NCBI GenBank assembly: GCA_040882465.1
Contig: JBBEBG010000018.1
Location: forward strand, 1-64,000
Direction of reading: 5' to 3'
DNA length: 64,000 nucleotides
DNA from: Gemmatimonadota bacterium
Lineage (GTDB): Bacteria; Gemmatimonadota; Gemmatimonadetes; Longimicrobiales; Gaopeijiaceae
The stretch's first letter is position 1. The number at the start of each line of letters is the position of its first letter. Under the pieces are notes generated by a model. The model saw nothing but the letters and a program-made list of their open reading frames with translations, made no database searches and was not told the origin of the DNA. This document shows positions 7,878 through 17,704 of the stretch, in pieces. Made by a program: the position numbers and the translations under genes.

Positions 7878-9352
7878 TGGGAGCCTCGGTTTCGATCATC
7901 GGCCTGGGAGCGAGCGGAATCTCCGCCGCGCGCCTGGCCCTCACGAAAGGAGAAACCGTCTATGTCTCGGACGTCTCGACCAACCCTCGCGTTGCAGCTC
8001 GTGGACGTGAGCTCGAACTCCTGGGAGCCGAAGTCCAGCTGGGATCCCACGACCTCGACCGGATCCAAGCGTCCCGCCTGGTGGTGGTATCCCCAGGAAT
8101 CGCCCCGGACACTCCTGTGCTCGCGGCTCTCCGGTCGAGGGGCGTCCGATGGATCTCCGAACCCGAGTTTGCCGTTCGGTTCTACTCGGGTTCACTGATC
8201 GCCATCACGGGCACGAATGGGAAAACGACGACCTCCTCACTGACGGCGCACCTCCTCGAGAGCTCGGGAATCACGGCTGCGCTCGGGGGGAATGTCGGAG
8301 GGTCGCTCGCGCCACCGGCTTCGGATCTGGCGCTGCTCGATCCGCCTCCGGCGTGGTACGTCCTCGAGATGAGCTCCTTCCAGCTCGCGGACACCCTGAG
8401 CTTTGCGCCGGAGATCGGCGTGGTGACGAACCTCGCGCCGGACCATCTGGATCGTTACCCGGACACGACGACGTATTTCGCGGACAAGGCGCTTCTCTTC
8501 CGGAACGCGAAAGAGTCGAGCCTCTGGGTGCTGAACGGGGACGACCCCGCGACCCTGGCGCTTCCCGGCAGCGCGGCCGGCGTGCGGCATCTTTTCACCT
8601 GGGCTTCGCCCGGGAACGAGCGGGCCGGGACGAATGGATCGCGAGGAAAGCCGTCGCCGTCGGCTTACGTGCGGGACGGGGTCCTCACGCTTGCCGTGGG
8701 TGGATCGAGGGGTGAGGAGGGTGGGGACGAGGCGCCCCTCCTCCCTCGTGGGGAGCTCCAGCTCCTGGGGCGACACAACGTCATGAATGCCCTCGCCGCT
8801 TCCCTCGCGGCGCGTCTCGCCGGGGCCGACCCGGAGGGAATCCGGAAGGGGCTCCGGTCGTTCCGGCCTCTCCCGCACCGGCTGGAGCCGGTCCTCGACG
8901 GGGGGGGCGTCCTCTGGGTGAACGACTCGAAGGCGACGAACGTCGCCGCCTCGCTCAGCGCGATCCGGAGCATGGAACGCCCTCTCGTCCTCCTCCTCGG
9001 GGGAAAGGACAAAGGCGAGGACTTCCGCCCACTCGGGCGGGCGCTGTCCGGCAAGTCACGCGCGGTGGTGATGTACGGGGCCGCGGCGGCGCGGCTCGGA
9101 AGAGAATTGGCGGAGGCACTCGGAGAGAAGGAGGCGAGCTCGTCGCGGAAGGCCCCCGTACTTCTTCACGTCGCGGGGGGACTCGAAGAGGCCGTCGCGC
9201 TCGCGGGATCGGTCACCGAGGCCGGGGACGCGGTGCTCCTCGCCCCCGCCTGCTCCTCCTTCGATGAATTCGAGGGTTACGAGGCGCGGGGGAGGCGGTT
9301 CGCGGAGCTCGCGAGCTTGCTCGGATCTTCGCGCGAAGGCGGCGAGCGATGA
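7877..9352 (+). CDS. murD: UDP-MurNAc-L-alanine:D-glutamate ligase MurD
   Basis: MurD adds D-glutamate to UDP-MurNAc-L-alanine. The ATG at 7877 shares its first base with the mraY stop and gives a 491-residue protein of normal architecture. It has a Rossmann-type N-terminal domain (SIIGLGASGIS), an ATPase P-loop GTNGKTTT at residues 112-119, the EMSSFQL motif, the LAPDHLDRY motif and the substrate-binding NDSKATN segment. Reading-frame continuity extends upstream through mraY, but that extension is not coding. A glycine/serine-rich insertion near residues 240-275 makes it slightly longer than the usual 440-460. It overlaps ftsW by 4 bases. Confidence 0.96.
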   Translation: MGASVSIIGLGASGISAARLALTKGETVYVSDVSTNPRVAARGRELELLGAEVQLGSHDLDRIQASRLVVVSPGIAPDTPVLAALRSRGVRWISEPEFAVRFYSGSLIAITGTNGKTTTSSLTAHLLESSGITAALGGNVGGSLAPPASDLALLDPPPAWYVLEMSSFQLADTLSFAPEIGVVTNLAPDHLDRYPDTTTYFADKALLFRNAKESSLWVLNGDDPATLALPGSAAGVRHLFTWASPGNERAGTNGSRGKPSPSAYVRDGVLTLAVGGSRGEEGGDEAPLLPRGELQLLGRHNVMNALAASLAARLAGADPEGIRKGLRSFRPLPHRLEPVLDGGGVLWVNDSKATNVAASLSAIRSMERPLVLLLGGKDKGEDFRPLGRALSGKSRAVVMYGAAAARLGRELAEALGEKEASSSRKAPVLLHVAGGLEEAVALAGSVTEAGDAVLLAPACSSFDEFEGYEARGRRFAELASLLGSSREGGER

Positions 9353-10524
9353 CCCCGCTCCGGACCGACCTCGGTTCCTTGGTCCCGCCCTCCTTTCCGG
9401 ACACCGGAATCGGGCGCGGGTGGGAGCCGGCCGTCCTCGCCGGGGTCACTCTCGTCCTCCTCTGCTTCGGCCTCGTGAACCTCTATTCCGCCTCGTCCTT
9501 TCTTGCGCAGAGGCAGGACTTCGCCGACACCTTCTACGTCTTGCGTCAGACCGCGGGAGCGGCCGTCGGGCTCTTCATCCTCGTCGCGTGCGCGCGGGTT
9601 CCGCACGGCTGGTGGCGCCACGTCGCCTGGCCTCTCCTCGTGGCGACCTGGATCTGCCTCCTTCTCCTCGTCCTTCCCTGGACGCAAGCGATCGCCCCAC
9701 CGACGAACGGCGCTCGCCGTTGGCTCGAGCTCGGAATTTCCTTCCAGCCCTCGGAGATCGCGAAGCTCGCCGTCATCATCTGGACGGCGCATCTCGCGGT
9801 GAAGAAAAGCGGGCAGTTCCGAAGCCTGACGAAGGGACTCTTCCCCTTTCTCCTCGTCTGGGGCATCACGATCGCGCCGATCCTCCTCCAGCCCGATCTC
9901 TCGACCGCCTTTGTCGTCGGCGCGGCGGGGGCGATCACCGTTTTTGCGGCGGGGGCGCGCATCGGGCACTTCGTCGCGCTCGGGATCGGGCTCCTCCCGC
10001 TCGCGGTGGCGCAACTCGGATCCGGATTCCGGCTCGAGCGCCTCATCGCCTTCCGGGACGTGGAGGCCCACGCGACGAACGCGGGTTATCAGATCCACCA
10101 ATCTCTCATCGCGCTCGGCTCGGGCGGGATCGCGGGCGTCGGCTTCGGGGCTGGGCGCCAGAAGTTCGGCTTCCTTCCGGAACCGCACAACGACTTCATC
10201 TTCTCGATGATCGGTGAAGAGTGGGGGCTTCTCGGCGTGGCCTTTCTCCTCGTCCTCTACCTCGCGTTGGTCCTGGTCGGATTCCGGATCGCGCGGCGGG
10301 CCGGGGACCCCTTCGGGGAGCTCCTCGCGATCGGGCTCACGAGCCTGATCGCCCTGCACGCCTTCCTGCACATGGGCGTCGGGCTCGGGCTCCTGCCGCC
10401 CACGGGGCTCTCCCTCCCGCTCGTGTCGTACGGGAGGTCGAACCTCCTCGTGATTCTGGCCGCCGTGGGGATGCTCATTTCCATCGCGCGCGGAAGCGCG
10501 GATCCTGGGAGGACCTCGGGATGA
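9349..10524 (+). CDS. ftsW: Septal peptidoglycan glycosyltransferase FtsW (SEDS family)
   Basis: FtsW polymerises lipid II at the septum as partner of FtsI. The 391-residue product has about ten transmembrane segments and the SEDS motifs: NGARRWLELG, FQPSEIAKL, a LPEPHNDFIF loop with the probable catalytic aspartate at D282, and MIGEEWG. The usual C-terminal SYGGSS motif reads SYGRSN here, a visible departure. It could be the elongation paralogue RodA, but its position between murD and murG makes FtsW much more likely. It overlaps murD and murG by 4 bases each. Confidence 0.94.
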   Translation: MTPLRTDLGSLVPPSFPDTGIGRGWEPAVLAGVTLVLLCFGLVNLYSASSFLAQRQDFADTFYVLRQTAGAAVGLFILVACARVPHGWWRHVAWPLLVATWICLLLLVLPWTQAIAPPTNGARRWLELGISFQPSEIAKLAVIIWTAHLAVKKSGQFRSLTKGLFPFLLVWGITIAPILLQPDLSTAFVVGAAGAITVFAAGARIGHFVALGIGLLPLAVAQLGSGFRLERLIAFRDVEAHATNAGYQIHQSLIALGSGGIAGVGFGAGRQKFGFLPEPHNDFIFSMIGEEWGLLGVAFLLVLYLALVLVGFRIARRAGDPFGELLAIGLTSLIALHAFLHMGVGLGLLPPTGLSLPLVSYGRSNLLVILAAVGMLISIARGSADPGRTSG

Positions 10525-11672
10525 CGGAGCGCATCGTTGCGATCTTTTCGGGCGGCGGTACCGGTGGACATCTGTATCCGGCGCTCGCTCTCGCCGGAGC
10601 TCTCGTGGAGCGCCGCCCCGACGTCCGCCCCTTTTTCATCGGCGCGCAGCGGGGCGTGGAAGCTCGCGTCCTTCCCGATCGCGGGGTCGAGCACCTTCTC
10701 GTCCCCGTGGAAGGGGCGCGCCGCGGCGCGCTCCTTGGGAATCTTCGAGTGATCCGCTTCCTCGGGACCGCCCTCGCGCAGGTGGCCGAGACCTTTCATC
10801 GGCTGCGGCCCCGCCTCGTGGTCGTAACCGGAGGATATGCGGGGGGACCCGCCGGGCTCGTCGCCATCCTGACCCGGACCCGCCTCGTTCTCCAGGAGCA
10901 GAACTCGGTCCCCGGGCTCACGACCCGCGTCCTCTCCCTCTTTGCGCGCGAGGTCCACCTCGCCTTCCCGGAGGCCGTCGCCGTCCTTCCCCGCAGTTCC
11001 CGCGGGAAGGCGCGGATCTCCGGAAATCCGGTGCGCCCCCCCGTCCCGGTCAAGAGGGAGGACGCAGCGCGTGCCTTCGGACTCGACCCGAGCGCTCCCG
11101 TGGTTCTCGTCGTGGGGGGGAGCCAGGGTTCCGAGGCGCTGAATGCCTCGGTCCTCGAATCGGTGACTGGGGTCGTAGAGGGGCGGATCGAGCGGGGTCC
11201 GGAGACGCAGATCCTTTGGGGGACGGGACCCACGCACTTCGTGCGGATCCAGGCCGGGCTCGCGGCGCTCGGATCGCCTTCCTGGGTCCATGCTCTCGGT
11301 TACATTGACGAGATGCCGCTCGCGCTCGCCGCGACGGACCTCGCCGTGAGCCGCGCGGGCGCGATGGCGACATCCGAATTCCTGGCCTGGGGCATTCCCG
11401 CGATTCTGATCCCGCTACCCACCGCCGCCGCCGACCACCAGAGGCAGAACGCCGAGGCGCTCCGCGAGGCCGGCGCCGCCCTCCATCTCCGTCAGTCGGA
11501 GACGACCGGCGCGATCCTTTGGGACGCGGTGCGGGGCCTCCTTTCGAATCCGGAAGGGCGGGAGAAGATGGCGCGGGCGGCCCGCGAGCGAGGACGCCCG
11601 CAGGCCGTGCATGAGATCGCGCGCGCGCTCGATGCGCTTCTCCCCTCTCCTCTTGCCGAGGTGGCCCGGTGA
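10521..11672 (+). CDS. murG: UDP-GlcNAc:undecaprenyl-PP-MurNAc-pentapeptide GlcNAc transferase MurG
   Basis: MurG converts lipid I to lipid II at the inner face of the membrane. The ATG at 10521 overlaps the ftsW stop and gives 383 residues. The GT28 hallmarks are present: SGGGTGGHLYPA at residues 10-21, a second glycine-rich segment VTGGYAGGP near 100, LQEQNSVPG, VVGGSQGSEALN in the C-terminal domain, and a SRAGAM...E...PLPTAAADHQ nucleotide-sugar site. It overlaps murC by 4 bases. Confidence 0.97.
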   Translation: MTERIVAIFSGGGTGGHLYPALALAGALVERRPDVRPFFIGAQRGVEARVLPDRGVEHLLVPVEGARRGALLGNLRVIRFLGTALAQVAETFHRLRPRLVVVTGGYAGGPAGLVAILTRTRLVLQEQNSVPGLTTRVLSLFAREVHLAFPEAVAVLPRSSRGKARISGNPVRPPVPVKREDAARAFGLDPSAPVVLVVGGSQGSEALNASVLESVTGVVEGRIERGPETQILWGTGPTHFVRIQAGLAALGSPSWVHALGYIDEMPLALAATDLAVSRAGAMATSEFLAWGIPAILIPLPTAAADHQRQNAEALREAGAALHLRQSETTGAILWDAVRGLLSNPEGREKMARAARERGRPQAVHEIARALDALLPSPLAEVAR

Positions 11673-13102
11673 GCGGCACCGGCGTGCGGGAGCTCATGCG
11701 CGGGGGGACCGTCCATTTCATGGGGATCGGGGGGGCGGGGATGTGCGCTTTGGCCGAAGCGATGGTCCGGCAGGGGGGACGCGTAACGGGATGTGACACC
11801 GCGCCCGGGGGTTCTCTCGAGCCGCTCAAGAAACTCGGTGTGACCGTCTTCCAGGGGCATGGTCCGGAGCATGTGGAGGGGGTTGCCGCGCTCGTCACGA
11901 CGGCCGCGATTCCGCCCGATCACCCCGAACTCGCCCGGGCCCGGGAGCGGGGCGTTCCCGTCCTCAAGAGGGCGCGGGCGCTCGGCGAATGGGTGAACGC
12001 GGGCGATGTCGTGGCGATCGCCGGGACACATGGGAAGACGACCACCACCGCGATGACGACCGAGATCCTCGCACGGGCGGGGAAGGAACCCACCGGATTC
12101 GTCGGCGGGTGGGTGACGGCATGGGGCGGACATCTCCGGCCCGGAAGCGACCGACTCTACGTCGTCGAAGCGGACGAATACGACCGCTCCTTCCACCACC
12201 TCCGTCCCACCGTCGCGGTTGTCACGAACATGGAGCCGGATCACCTCGACGTGTACGGCGACTTCAACGGAGTCCGCGCCGGATTCCGTACCTTTCTCGA
12301 TGGAGTGCGGGAGGGCGGCACCGTGCTCGCGTGCGCGGACGATTCCGGCGCCTCGAGCCTCCTCGCGGGGCTCGCCGTGGAGGGTCGGAGCTTCGGCTTT
12401 GCGGCCGGGAGCCAGTTCCGCGGCGAGGCCCTCGAAACCTCGGCCTCGCTCACCCGGTTTCGCGTCGTCGAAGATGGGCGGAACCGGGGCACGCTCGCGG
12501 TCCCCATCCCCGGCGCGCACAACGCAAAAAACGCTCTCGGCGCGGCGGCCGCGGCGCGTGCGATGGGGGCCGATTGGGAGGCGATCCGGAGCGCGCTCGC
12601 CGATTTCACCGGGGTCGCCCGCCGCTTCCATCGGCTCGGCGAGTTCGGCGGAATCACCGTCGTGGATGACTACGCGCATCATCCGACGGAGCTTGCGGCC
12701 GCGATCGCCTCGGGGCGGCAGTTTTTCCCCGACTCCCGGCTCGTCGCCGTATTTCAGCCGCACCTCTACACGCGGACGCGCGACTTCGCTCAGGAGTTCG
12801 CTCGTGTCCTGGCGACCGCGGACGTGGTTTGGATGGCCGAGATCTACCCTGCGCGGGAGCCGGCGATTCCGGGAGTGGACGGAGCCTTTCTGGCGCGGGA
12901 GGTCGAGAGAGCCGCGGACGACGGCGGGAAAGTGAGGGAGGTCATTCTGCACACCCGCCTGGACGACCTCGCCGCGGCACTCGCGGCGTGGCTTCGCCCC
13001 GGCGACCTCTGCCTCACCCTCGGGGCCGGCTCGATCGAGAAGGTGGGTCCGGCGCTAGCGGAGCGCCTGCACCCGGCTCACGCCGGGAGTGCGCATGCGT
13101 AA
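11669..13102 (+). CDS. murC: UDP-MurNAc:L-alanine ligase MurC
   Basis: MurC starts the stem peptide by adding L-alanine to UDP-MurNAc. The 477-residue product starts at a GTG in a GTGA overlap with murG. It has the N-terminal FMGIGGAGMCALA dinucleotide-fold motif, the P-loop GTHGKTTTT at 119-127, the VEADEYDRSF motif, TNMEPDHLDVYG, and the C-terminal DDYAHHPTE segment. In many bacteria murB and ddl follow murC; here ftsQ follows directly, so those functions must be encoded elsewhere. Confidence 0.97.
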   Translation: MSGTGVRELMRGGTVHFMGIGGAGMCALAEAMVRQGGRVTGCDTAPGGSLEPLKKLGVTVFQGHGPEHVEGVAALVTTAAIPPDHPELARARERGVPVLKRARALGEWVNAGDVVAIAGTHGKTTTTAMTTEILARAGKEPTGFVGGWVTAWGGHLRPGSDRLYVVEADEYDRSFHHLRPTVAVVTNMEPDHLDVYGDFNGVRAGFRTFLDGVREGGTVLACADDSGASSLLAGLAVEGRSFGFAAGSQFRGEALETSASLTRFRVVEDGRNRGTLAVPIPGAHNAKNALGAAAAARAMGADWEAIRSALADFTGVARRFHRLGEFGGITVVDDYAHHPTELAAAIASGRQFFPDSRLVAVFQPHLYTRTRDFAQEFARVLATADVVWMAEIYPAREPAIPGVDGAFLAREVERAADDGGKVREVILHTRLDDLAAALAAWLRPGDLCLTLGAGSIEKVGPALAERLHPAHAGSAHA

Positions 13103-13838
13103 AGGCATGCGGCTTCTCCTCGTCGTCACCTTCGCGATGGCTCTCGCCGTTTTCGCGCCGAGTTTCCGAGAGGTCCTCTCCGGCATCAAGGCGTTCGAGG
13201 TCTCCGAGGTCGCCGTGGAAGGGAACCGGTATCTGAATGCGGCCGAAGTCCGCGACGCGGTGGCGATCCCCGACGGGGCGAACCTCTGGGATGACCTGAA
13301 CGCCGCGGAGACACGGCTCCGCGCGCACCCCGGCATCGCGGGGGTCCGCATCACGAGGAGGATCCCCGGCCGGCTCGTCGTACATGTCACCGAGCGGGAG
13401 CCGGTCGCGCTCTTCCCGAATCCGACGCTCGTTCCCCTCGACGCGGAGGGGGTGCTCCTCCCGATCGACCCGGCCACGCACAGGCTGGACCTCCCCCTCG
13501 TGCATCCGCGTCGCGACCCGGCCGGGCACGGCCCCCTCCTTACCGCCACCCAGTTGCGCGCCCTCGTTTCGGAGCTCTCGGCAATCGAAGGGCTGGATCC
13601 GAAGGTCGCGGCGACGTTGTCGGACGTCGCTTTCGACCTCTGGGGCGACGTGATGGTGAGGCTCGAGTCGGGGGTCACCCTGGTTTACCGGATCCCGCTC
13701 ACGGCCCGCCGCCTTCAGGAGGGGCTCGCCGTCCTCGCGGACATACGGGAGCGGCACCCCGAACGCACCCCCGCCGCGGTGGACCTGCGCTTCGCGGACC
13801 AGGTCGTGGTGCGTCTCTCGCCGGGGAGGGCGCGCTGA
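13089..13838 (+). CDS. ftsQ: Cell division protein FtsQ (DivIB), POTRA domain
   Basis: FtsQ is a bitopic divisome scaffold that binds FtsL and FtsB. The 249-residue product has a basic start, one membrane segment at about residues 9-24, and a POTRA domain at about 34-102. The POTRA domain includes the EVSEVAVEGNRYL strand, the AVAIPDGANLWDDL turn and RRIPGRLVVHVTEREP, all typical of FtsQ. An ATG two codons downstream (13095) is an equally possible start; no clear ribosome site separates them. The gene overlaps murC by 14 bases and lies 2 bases before ftsA. Confidence 0.9.
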   Translation: MRMRKGMRLLLVVTFAMALAVFAPSFREVLSGIKAFEVSEVAVEGNRYLNAAEVRDAVAIPDGANLWDDLNAAETRLRAHPGIAGVRITRRIPGRLVVHVTEREPVALFPNPTLVPLDAEGVLLPIDPATHRLDLPLVHPRRDPAGHGPLLTATQLRALVSELSAIEGLDPKVAATLSDVAFDLWGDVMVRLESGVTLVYRIPLTARRLQEGLAVLADIRERHPERTPAAVDLRFADQVVVRLSPGRAR

Positions 13839-13840
13839 CC

Positions 13841-15073
13841 ATGCGGGCCAATCTGATCACGGGGCTCGACATCGGGACGACCAAGACGTGCGCGGTCATC
13901 GGCGAGCTGGTGAGCGACGGACGCCGGCGCCCCGAGCTCAAGATTCTCGGAGTGGGGCAGGCGCGCACCAGCGGGGTGCGGCGGGAGGTCGTCACCCACA
14001 TCGAGGAGACGACGGAGACGATCCAGCGCGCGATGGAGGAGGCCGAGCTGATGGCGGGCGTCACCGTGGACCGGGTCTGGGCCGGAATCGGGGGCGACCA
14101 TGTCCAGTCGCAGTCGTCGCTTGGAGTCGTGGCGGTGGCGGGAGACGAGATCACCGCGAACGACCTGAGGCGGGTGCATGAAGTGGCCCGGGCGGTCGCG
14201 CTTCCTCCCGACCGAGAACTCTTCCACGCGCTCCCGCAAGAGTACCTCGTGGATCACCAGCGCGGGATCAAAGACCCGATCGGGATGTCGGGCGTTCGGC
14301 TCGAGGCCGACGTCTACCTCGTCACCGGGTCCGCTTCCGTCTCCGCCAACATCCGGAAGGCGGTCTCCCGTGCGGGTTACCGGGTGCAGGCGCTCGTCCT
14401 CGATCCGCTCGCGACCGCGCGTGCAGTGTTGTCCGAGGACGAGAAGGAAGTGGGAGTCGCGATGGTGGAGGTGGGCGCGGCGGGGACTCAACTCGTCGTC
14501 TATTACGAGGGGAAGATCCGGCACATCGGGCTCATCCGGATCGGGGGGGACGCCGTCACGAACGATCTGGTACGCGGGTTGTCGGTTCCCTTCGCCGAAG
14601 CGCAGAAGGCGAAGGAGCAATTCGCCGTCGCCTTCACGCAGCTTGTCGATCCGCAAGAGACCGTGGAGCTTCCCGGCCCGAGCCCGGGACAGAAGCGCCA
14701 CGTCGCGCGCGAGCTCATCGCACACATCGTCGAGCAGCGACTGGACGAACTCTTCGGAATGGTGCAGGATGAACTGGAGCGGATCGAACTCCTGGATCGG
14801 CTGGGCGCGGGCATCGTGCTCACGGGAGGGACCGCCGCTCTCCATGGGATCGTGGAGATGGCCGGGCAGGTTTTCGCCACTCCAGTTCGAATCGGGATCC
14901 CCGACGAAGGATTGTCGGGGCTGGCGGACTCGGTTGGGCGGCCGAGGTTCGCCACGGTGACCGGGCTCTGCCTTTTCGGAGCGGACCGGTTCCACGAAAC
15001 GGGGGAGGGCGTCTCGACGCTCTCTTCTGGAGTCGTCACCCGGATCGGGGCCTGGATCCGGGAATTTTTCTGA
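13841..15073 (+). CDS. ftsA: Cell division protein FtsA
   Basis: FtsA is the actin-like ATPase that anchors FtsZ polymers to the membrane. The 410-residue product has the phosphate-1 motif [15 protein letters not shown] at 8-22, the SHS2-type 1C subdomain in the first third, the phosphate-2 region near 206-216 and the adenosine motif VLTGGTAAL near 328-336. It ends in a short amphipathic helix ([13 protein letters not shown]) that fits the membrane-targeting sequence of the family. It stands directly before ftsZ. Confidence 0.96.
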   Translation: MRANLITGLDIGTTKTCAVIGELVSDGRRRPELKILGVGQARTSGVRREVVTHIEETTETIQRAMEEAELMAGVTVDRVWAGIGGDHVQSQSSLGVVAVAGDEITANDLRRVHEVARAVALPPDRELFHALPQEYLVDHQRGIKDPIGMSGVRLEADVYLVTGSASVSANIRKAVSRAGYRVQALVLDPLATARAVLSEDEKEVGVAMVEVGAAGTQLVVYYEGKIRHIGLIRIGGDAVTNDLVRGLSVPFAEAQKAKEQFAVAFTQLVDPQETVELPGPSPGQKRHVARELIAHIVEQRLDELFGMVQDELERIELLDRLGAGIVLTGGTAALHGIVEMAGQVFATPVRIGIPDEGLSGLADSVGRPRFATVTGLCLFGADRFHETGEGVSTLSSGVVTRIGAWIREFF

Positions 15074-15116
15074 CCATGACATGGATCCCATGAACCCTCA
15101 TCGAGGGGAGGAGCAG

Positions 15117-16313
15117 ATGATGATCTTCGAATTCGAAGAAACCACCCGGAACAACGCCCACATGAAGGTGGTAGGCGTGGGCGGCGCGGGAGGAAACGCC
15201 GTCAACCGGATGGTGGACGAAGACCTCGAGGGGGTCGAGTTCATTTCCGCGAACACCGACGCTCAGGCGCTCAAGGGTTCGCGGGCCAACATCACGATTC
15301 AGCTCGGAAAGAAGCTCACGCGCGGGCTGGGCGCGGGGGCGCGTCCGGAGATCGGTCGTCAGGCCGTTTCCGAGTCCGAAGAGGAAATCCGACGCGCGCT
15401 CGAGGGCGCTGACCTCGTCTTCGTAACGGCGGGGATGGGCGGCGGTACCGGGACCGGAGCTGCACCGATCATCGGCGAGATCGCCCGCGGAATGGGTGCG
15501 CTCACCATCGGAATCGTGACCCGTCCCTTCGCCTTCGAAGGGAAGAAGCGGATGCGGCAAGCGGAGCAAGGGCTTGCCGAGCTCAAGCGATGCGTGGATA
15601 CGATGATCGTCGTCCCGAACGACCGCCTTCTCTCCGTGGTCGGGAAGGGAACCACCTTCAAGGACGCTCTCAAGAAGGCCGACGAAGTCCTCCTCCACGC
15701 CACCCAGGGGATTTCCGACCTCATCCGGGTTACCGGAGAGGTCAACGTAGACTTCGCCGACGTCCGGACGGTCATGGCGTGCCGGGGCCCGGCCCTCATG
15801 GGCTCCGGGTTCGGGGAAGGGGAAAATCGTGCCGTAGAAGCGGCACAAGAAGCCGTATCGTCGCCCCTCCTCGACGACGTCTCGATCAAGGGAGCGCGCG
15901 GAGTTCTCATCAATATCACGGGTGGAATGGATCTTGCTATTGACGAGGTCACACAGATCTCTACGATTATCCAGGAAGAGGCCGGTGACGAGGCGGAGAT
16001 TATCTTCGGGGCCGTGCACGATCCCGAGTTGGAAGGTAAGATTCGGGTGACGGTGATCGCCACGGGATTCGGATCGGCGGAGGATCGGCTGGACGAGCAG
16101 GTGATTCGCCCCGATTTTCGCCGGTCTCCGGCGCCGCGCCACGAGGGGCGGGTGGCCGTCGAGGCGGTCCGGGAGGAGCGGAAGATCGCGGTCGGCGGAG
16201 GATTGCCGCAGCGCGAGGTGGTTCCCTTCCAGCGGCCTCCGGAGCGCGTGGTCGAAAGAAGCTACTTGGGCGAACTGGACATTCCCACATTCATTCGCCG
16301 GCAAATGGACTGA
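15117..16313 (+). CDS. ftsZ: Cell division GTPase FtsZ
   Basis: FtsZ is the tubulin-like GTPase of the Z ring. The product has the [15 protein letters not shown]-terminal motif, the tubulin signature [10 protein letters not shown] near residues 107-116, the T7-loop region [10 protein letters not shown] and a short variable linker. The C-terminal peptide [11 protein letters not shown], which binds FtsA and other partners, is conserved. I chose the ATG at 15117 (398 residues) because GAGGGGAGGAG lies 3-13 bases upstream. An in-frame ATG at 15081 would add 12 residues but has no good ribosome site. Confidence 0.97.
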   Translation: MMIFEFEETTRNNAHMKVVGVGGAGGNAVNRMVDEDLEGVEFISANTDAQALKGSRANITIQLGKKLTRGLGAGARPEIGRQAVSESEEEIRRALEGADLVFVTAGMGGGTGTGAAPIIGEIARGMGALTIGIVTRPFAFEGKKRMRQAEQGLAELKRCVDTMIVVPNDRLLSVVGKGTTFKDALKKADEVLLHATQGISDLIRVTGEVNVDFADVRTVMACRGPALMGSGFGEGENRAVEAAQEAVSSPLLDDVSIKGARGVLINITGGMDLAIDEVTQISTIIQEEAGDEAEIIFGAVHDPELEGKIRVTVIATGFGSAEDRLDEQVIRPDFRRSPAPRHEGRVAVEAVREERKIAVGGGLPQREVVPFQRPPERVVERSYLGELDIPTFIRRQMD

Positions 16314-16338
16314 CGCCTGGTCCGCTGCCGGCCGAGGG

Positions 16339-17679
16339 GTGGCGGCAGCGCAAATGAACCGAATCATGCGGCTGGTGCGCGAACCTATCGTGGCACTGAT
16401 GGGGATGGGAGGATTCCTGGGAGTCGGTGCCCTCGCCGTGCTCCCGGTCTTTTCGTCCACCCCCGACGCCGGCCTTCTGACTCCGCTCCGTGCGGCTTCC
16501 GCGGAAGAGATCCGGGTCGAGGTCCTCGCTTCGGGGCAAACCTTCGGCGGGGTCCTCGAGCGCTCCTCGCTCTCCGCGAACGAACAGCAGAGCGTTCTCC
16601 TCGCCTTCCGGGAGCTCGCGAACCCGGCGCGCCTCCGAACCGGCACCGAGGTGGTGCTCCGCTTCGTCCGGGGGGCCGGGGCGCTGCGCGGCGTGGACGT
16701 GGCCGTGTCCAAGGACGAACTCGTTCGGTTGGAGAGAGACGGATACGGGTGGCGCTCCTCCCTGGTCGAGACGCCGGTCTGGACCGATACGATCACGGTC
16801 GCGGCGATCATCGAACGAGACCTCTGGAGCGCGATCGTCCTGAATCCGGACCTCGAGGTCATGCCACGGGCCGACCGGGCAGAGGTGATCCACCTCATGG
16901 ACCGGGTCTTCCAGTGGCAACTCGACTTCTCGCGCCAGATCCAACATGGGGATTCCTATCGACTCGCCTTCGAAAGGGAAGTGCGTCCCGACGGAAGCAT
17001 GCGGAGCGGCCGGATCCTCGCGGCCGAGATCGTGAACTCGGGGACGCCCCTGCACGCGATCTGGTTCGACCTGCATGGCGACGAAGTCGGCGGCTATTAC
17101 GACCTCGCGGGCGAATCGCTCCGGCGCGCCTTCATTCGAGCCCCTCTCGAGTACCGCCGCATCTCTTCGACCTTCTCGATGAATCGGTTCCACCCCATCC
17201 TCCGCGTGAGTCGCCCCCACATAGGAGTGGACTACGCGGCCGCGTCCGGGACGCCCGTCATGGCTACGGCGGATGGGACAGTCACACTCAGAGGGGTAAA
17301 CGGCGGGTACGGGAATTCGATCGAGATTCGCCACGCGAACGGGTTCATGACCCGTTATGCACACCTGAGCGGATACGCGTCGGGGCTTCGCGCGGGGGGG
17401 CGGGTCTCGCAGGGCCAGGTGATTGGATACGTCGGGATGACGGGACAAGCGACCGGACCCCACCTCCACTACGAGATGCACCGGAATGGATCGGCGGTGG
17501 ACCCCCTGAATATCGACATTCCCGCCGGGGACCCCATTCCCGCCGACGCGCGGACGCGCTGGACGGAGGACCTCACCGGGCGGTACGCGATTCTGAACTC
17601 CCTCCCTTCGGGATCGGAATCGAGAATCGCGCAGACGGAGGGGGAAGAGGGAATCGGGTCGGATCGGGGGAGCCAGTGA
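16339..17679 (+). CDS. Membrane-anchored M23 (LytM-type) peptidoglycan endopeptidase
   Basis: The 446-residue product has one N-terminal membrane segment at about residues 18-37, a long extracytoplasmic region, and a C-terminal M23 peptidase domain from about 285 to 410. The zinc ligands are intact: H294 and D298 in HIGVD, and H375 and H377 in HLHYE, so it should be an active endopeptidase rather than an EnvC-like activator. A RIRVE-like OapA/LysM-type region may precede the catalytic domain. The gene follows ftsZ by 25 bases, which suggests a role in septal wall processing. GTG at 16339 is used here; ATG at 16354 is an alternative. Confidence 0.9.
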   Translation: MAAAQMNRIMRLVREPIVALMGMGGFLGVGALAVLPVFSSTPDAGLLTPLRAASAEEIRVEVLASGQTFGGVLERSSLSANEQQSVLLAFRELANPARLRTGTEVVLRFVRGAGALRGVDVAVSKDELVRLERDGYGWRSSLVETPVWTDTITVAAIIERDLWSAIVLNPDLEVMPRADRAEVIHLMDRVFQWQLDFSRQIQHGDSYRLAFEREVRPDGSMRSGRILAAEIVNSGTPLHAIWFDLHGDEVGGYYDLAGESLRRAFIRAPLEYRRISSTFSMNRFHPILRVSRPHIGVDYAAASGTPVMATADGTVTLRGVNGGYGNSIEIRHANGFMTRYAHLSGYASGLRAGGRVSQGQVIGYVGMTGQATGPHLHYEMHRNGSAVDPLNIDIPAGDPIPADARTRWTEDLTGRYAILNSLPSGSESRIAQTEGEEGIGSDRGSQ

Positions 17680-17704
17680 CGGCTGGCGCCTTCCCCGACC
17701 GGGC

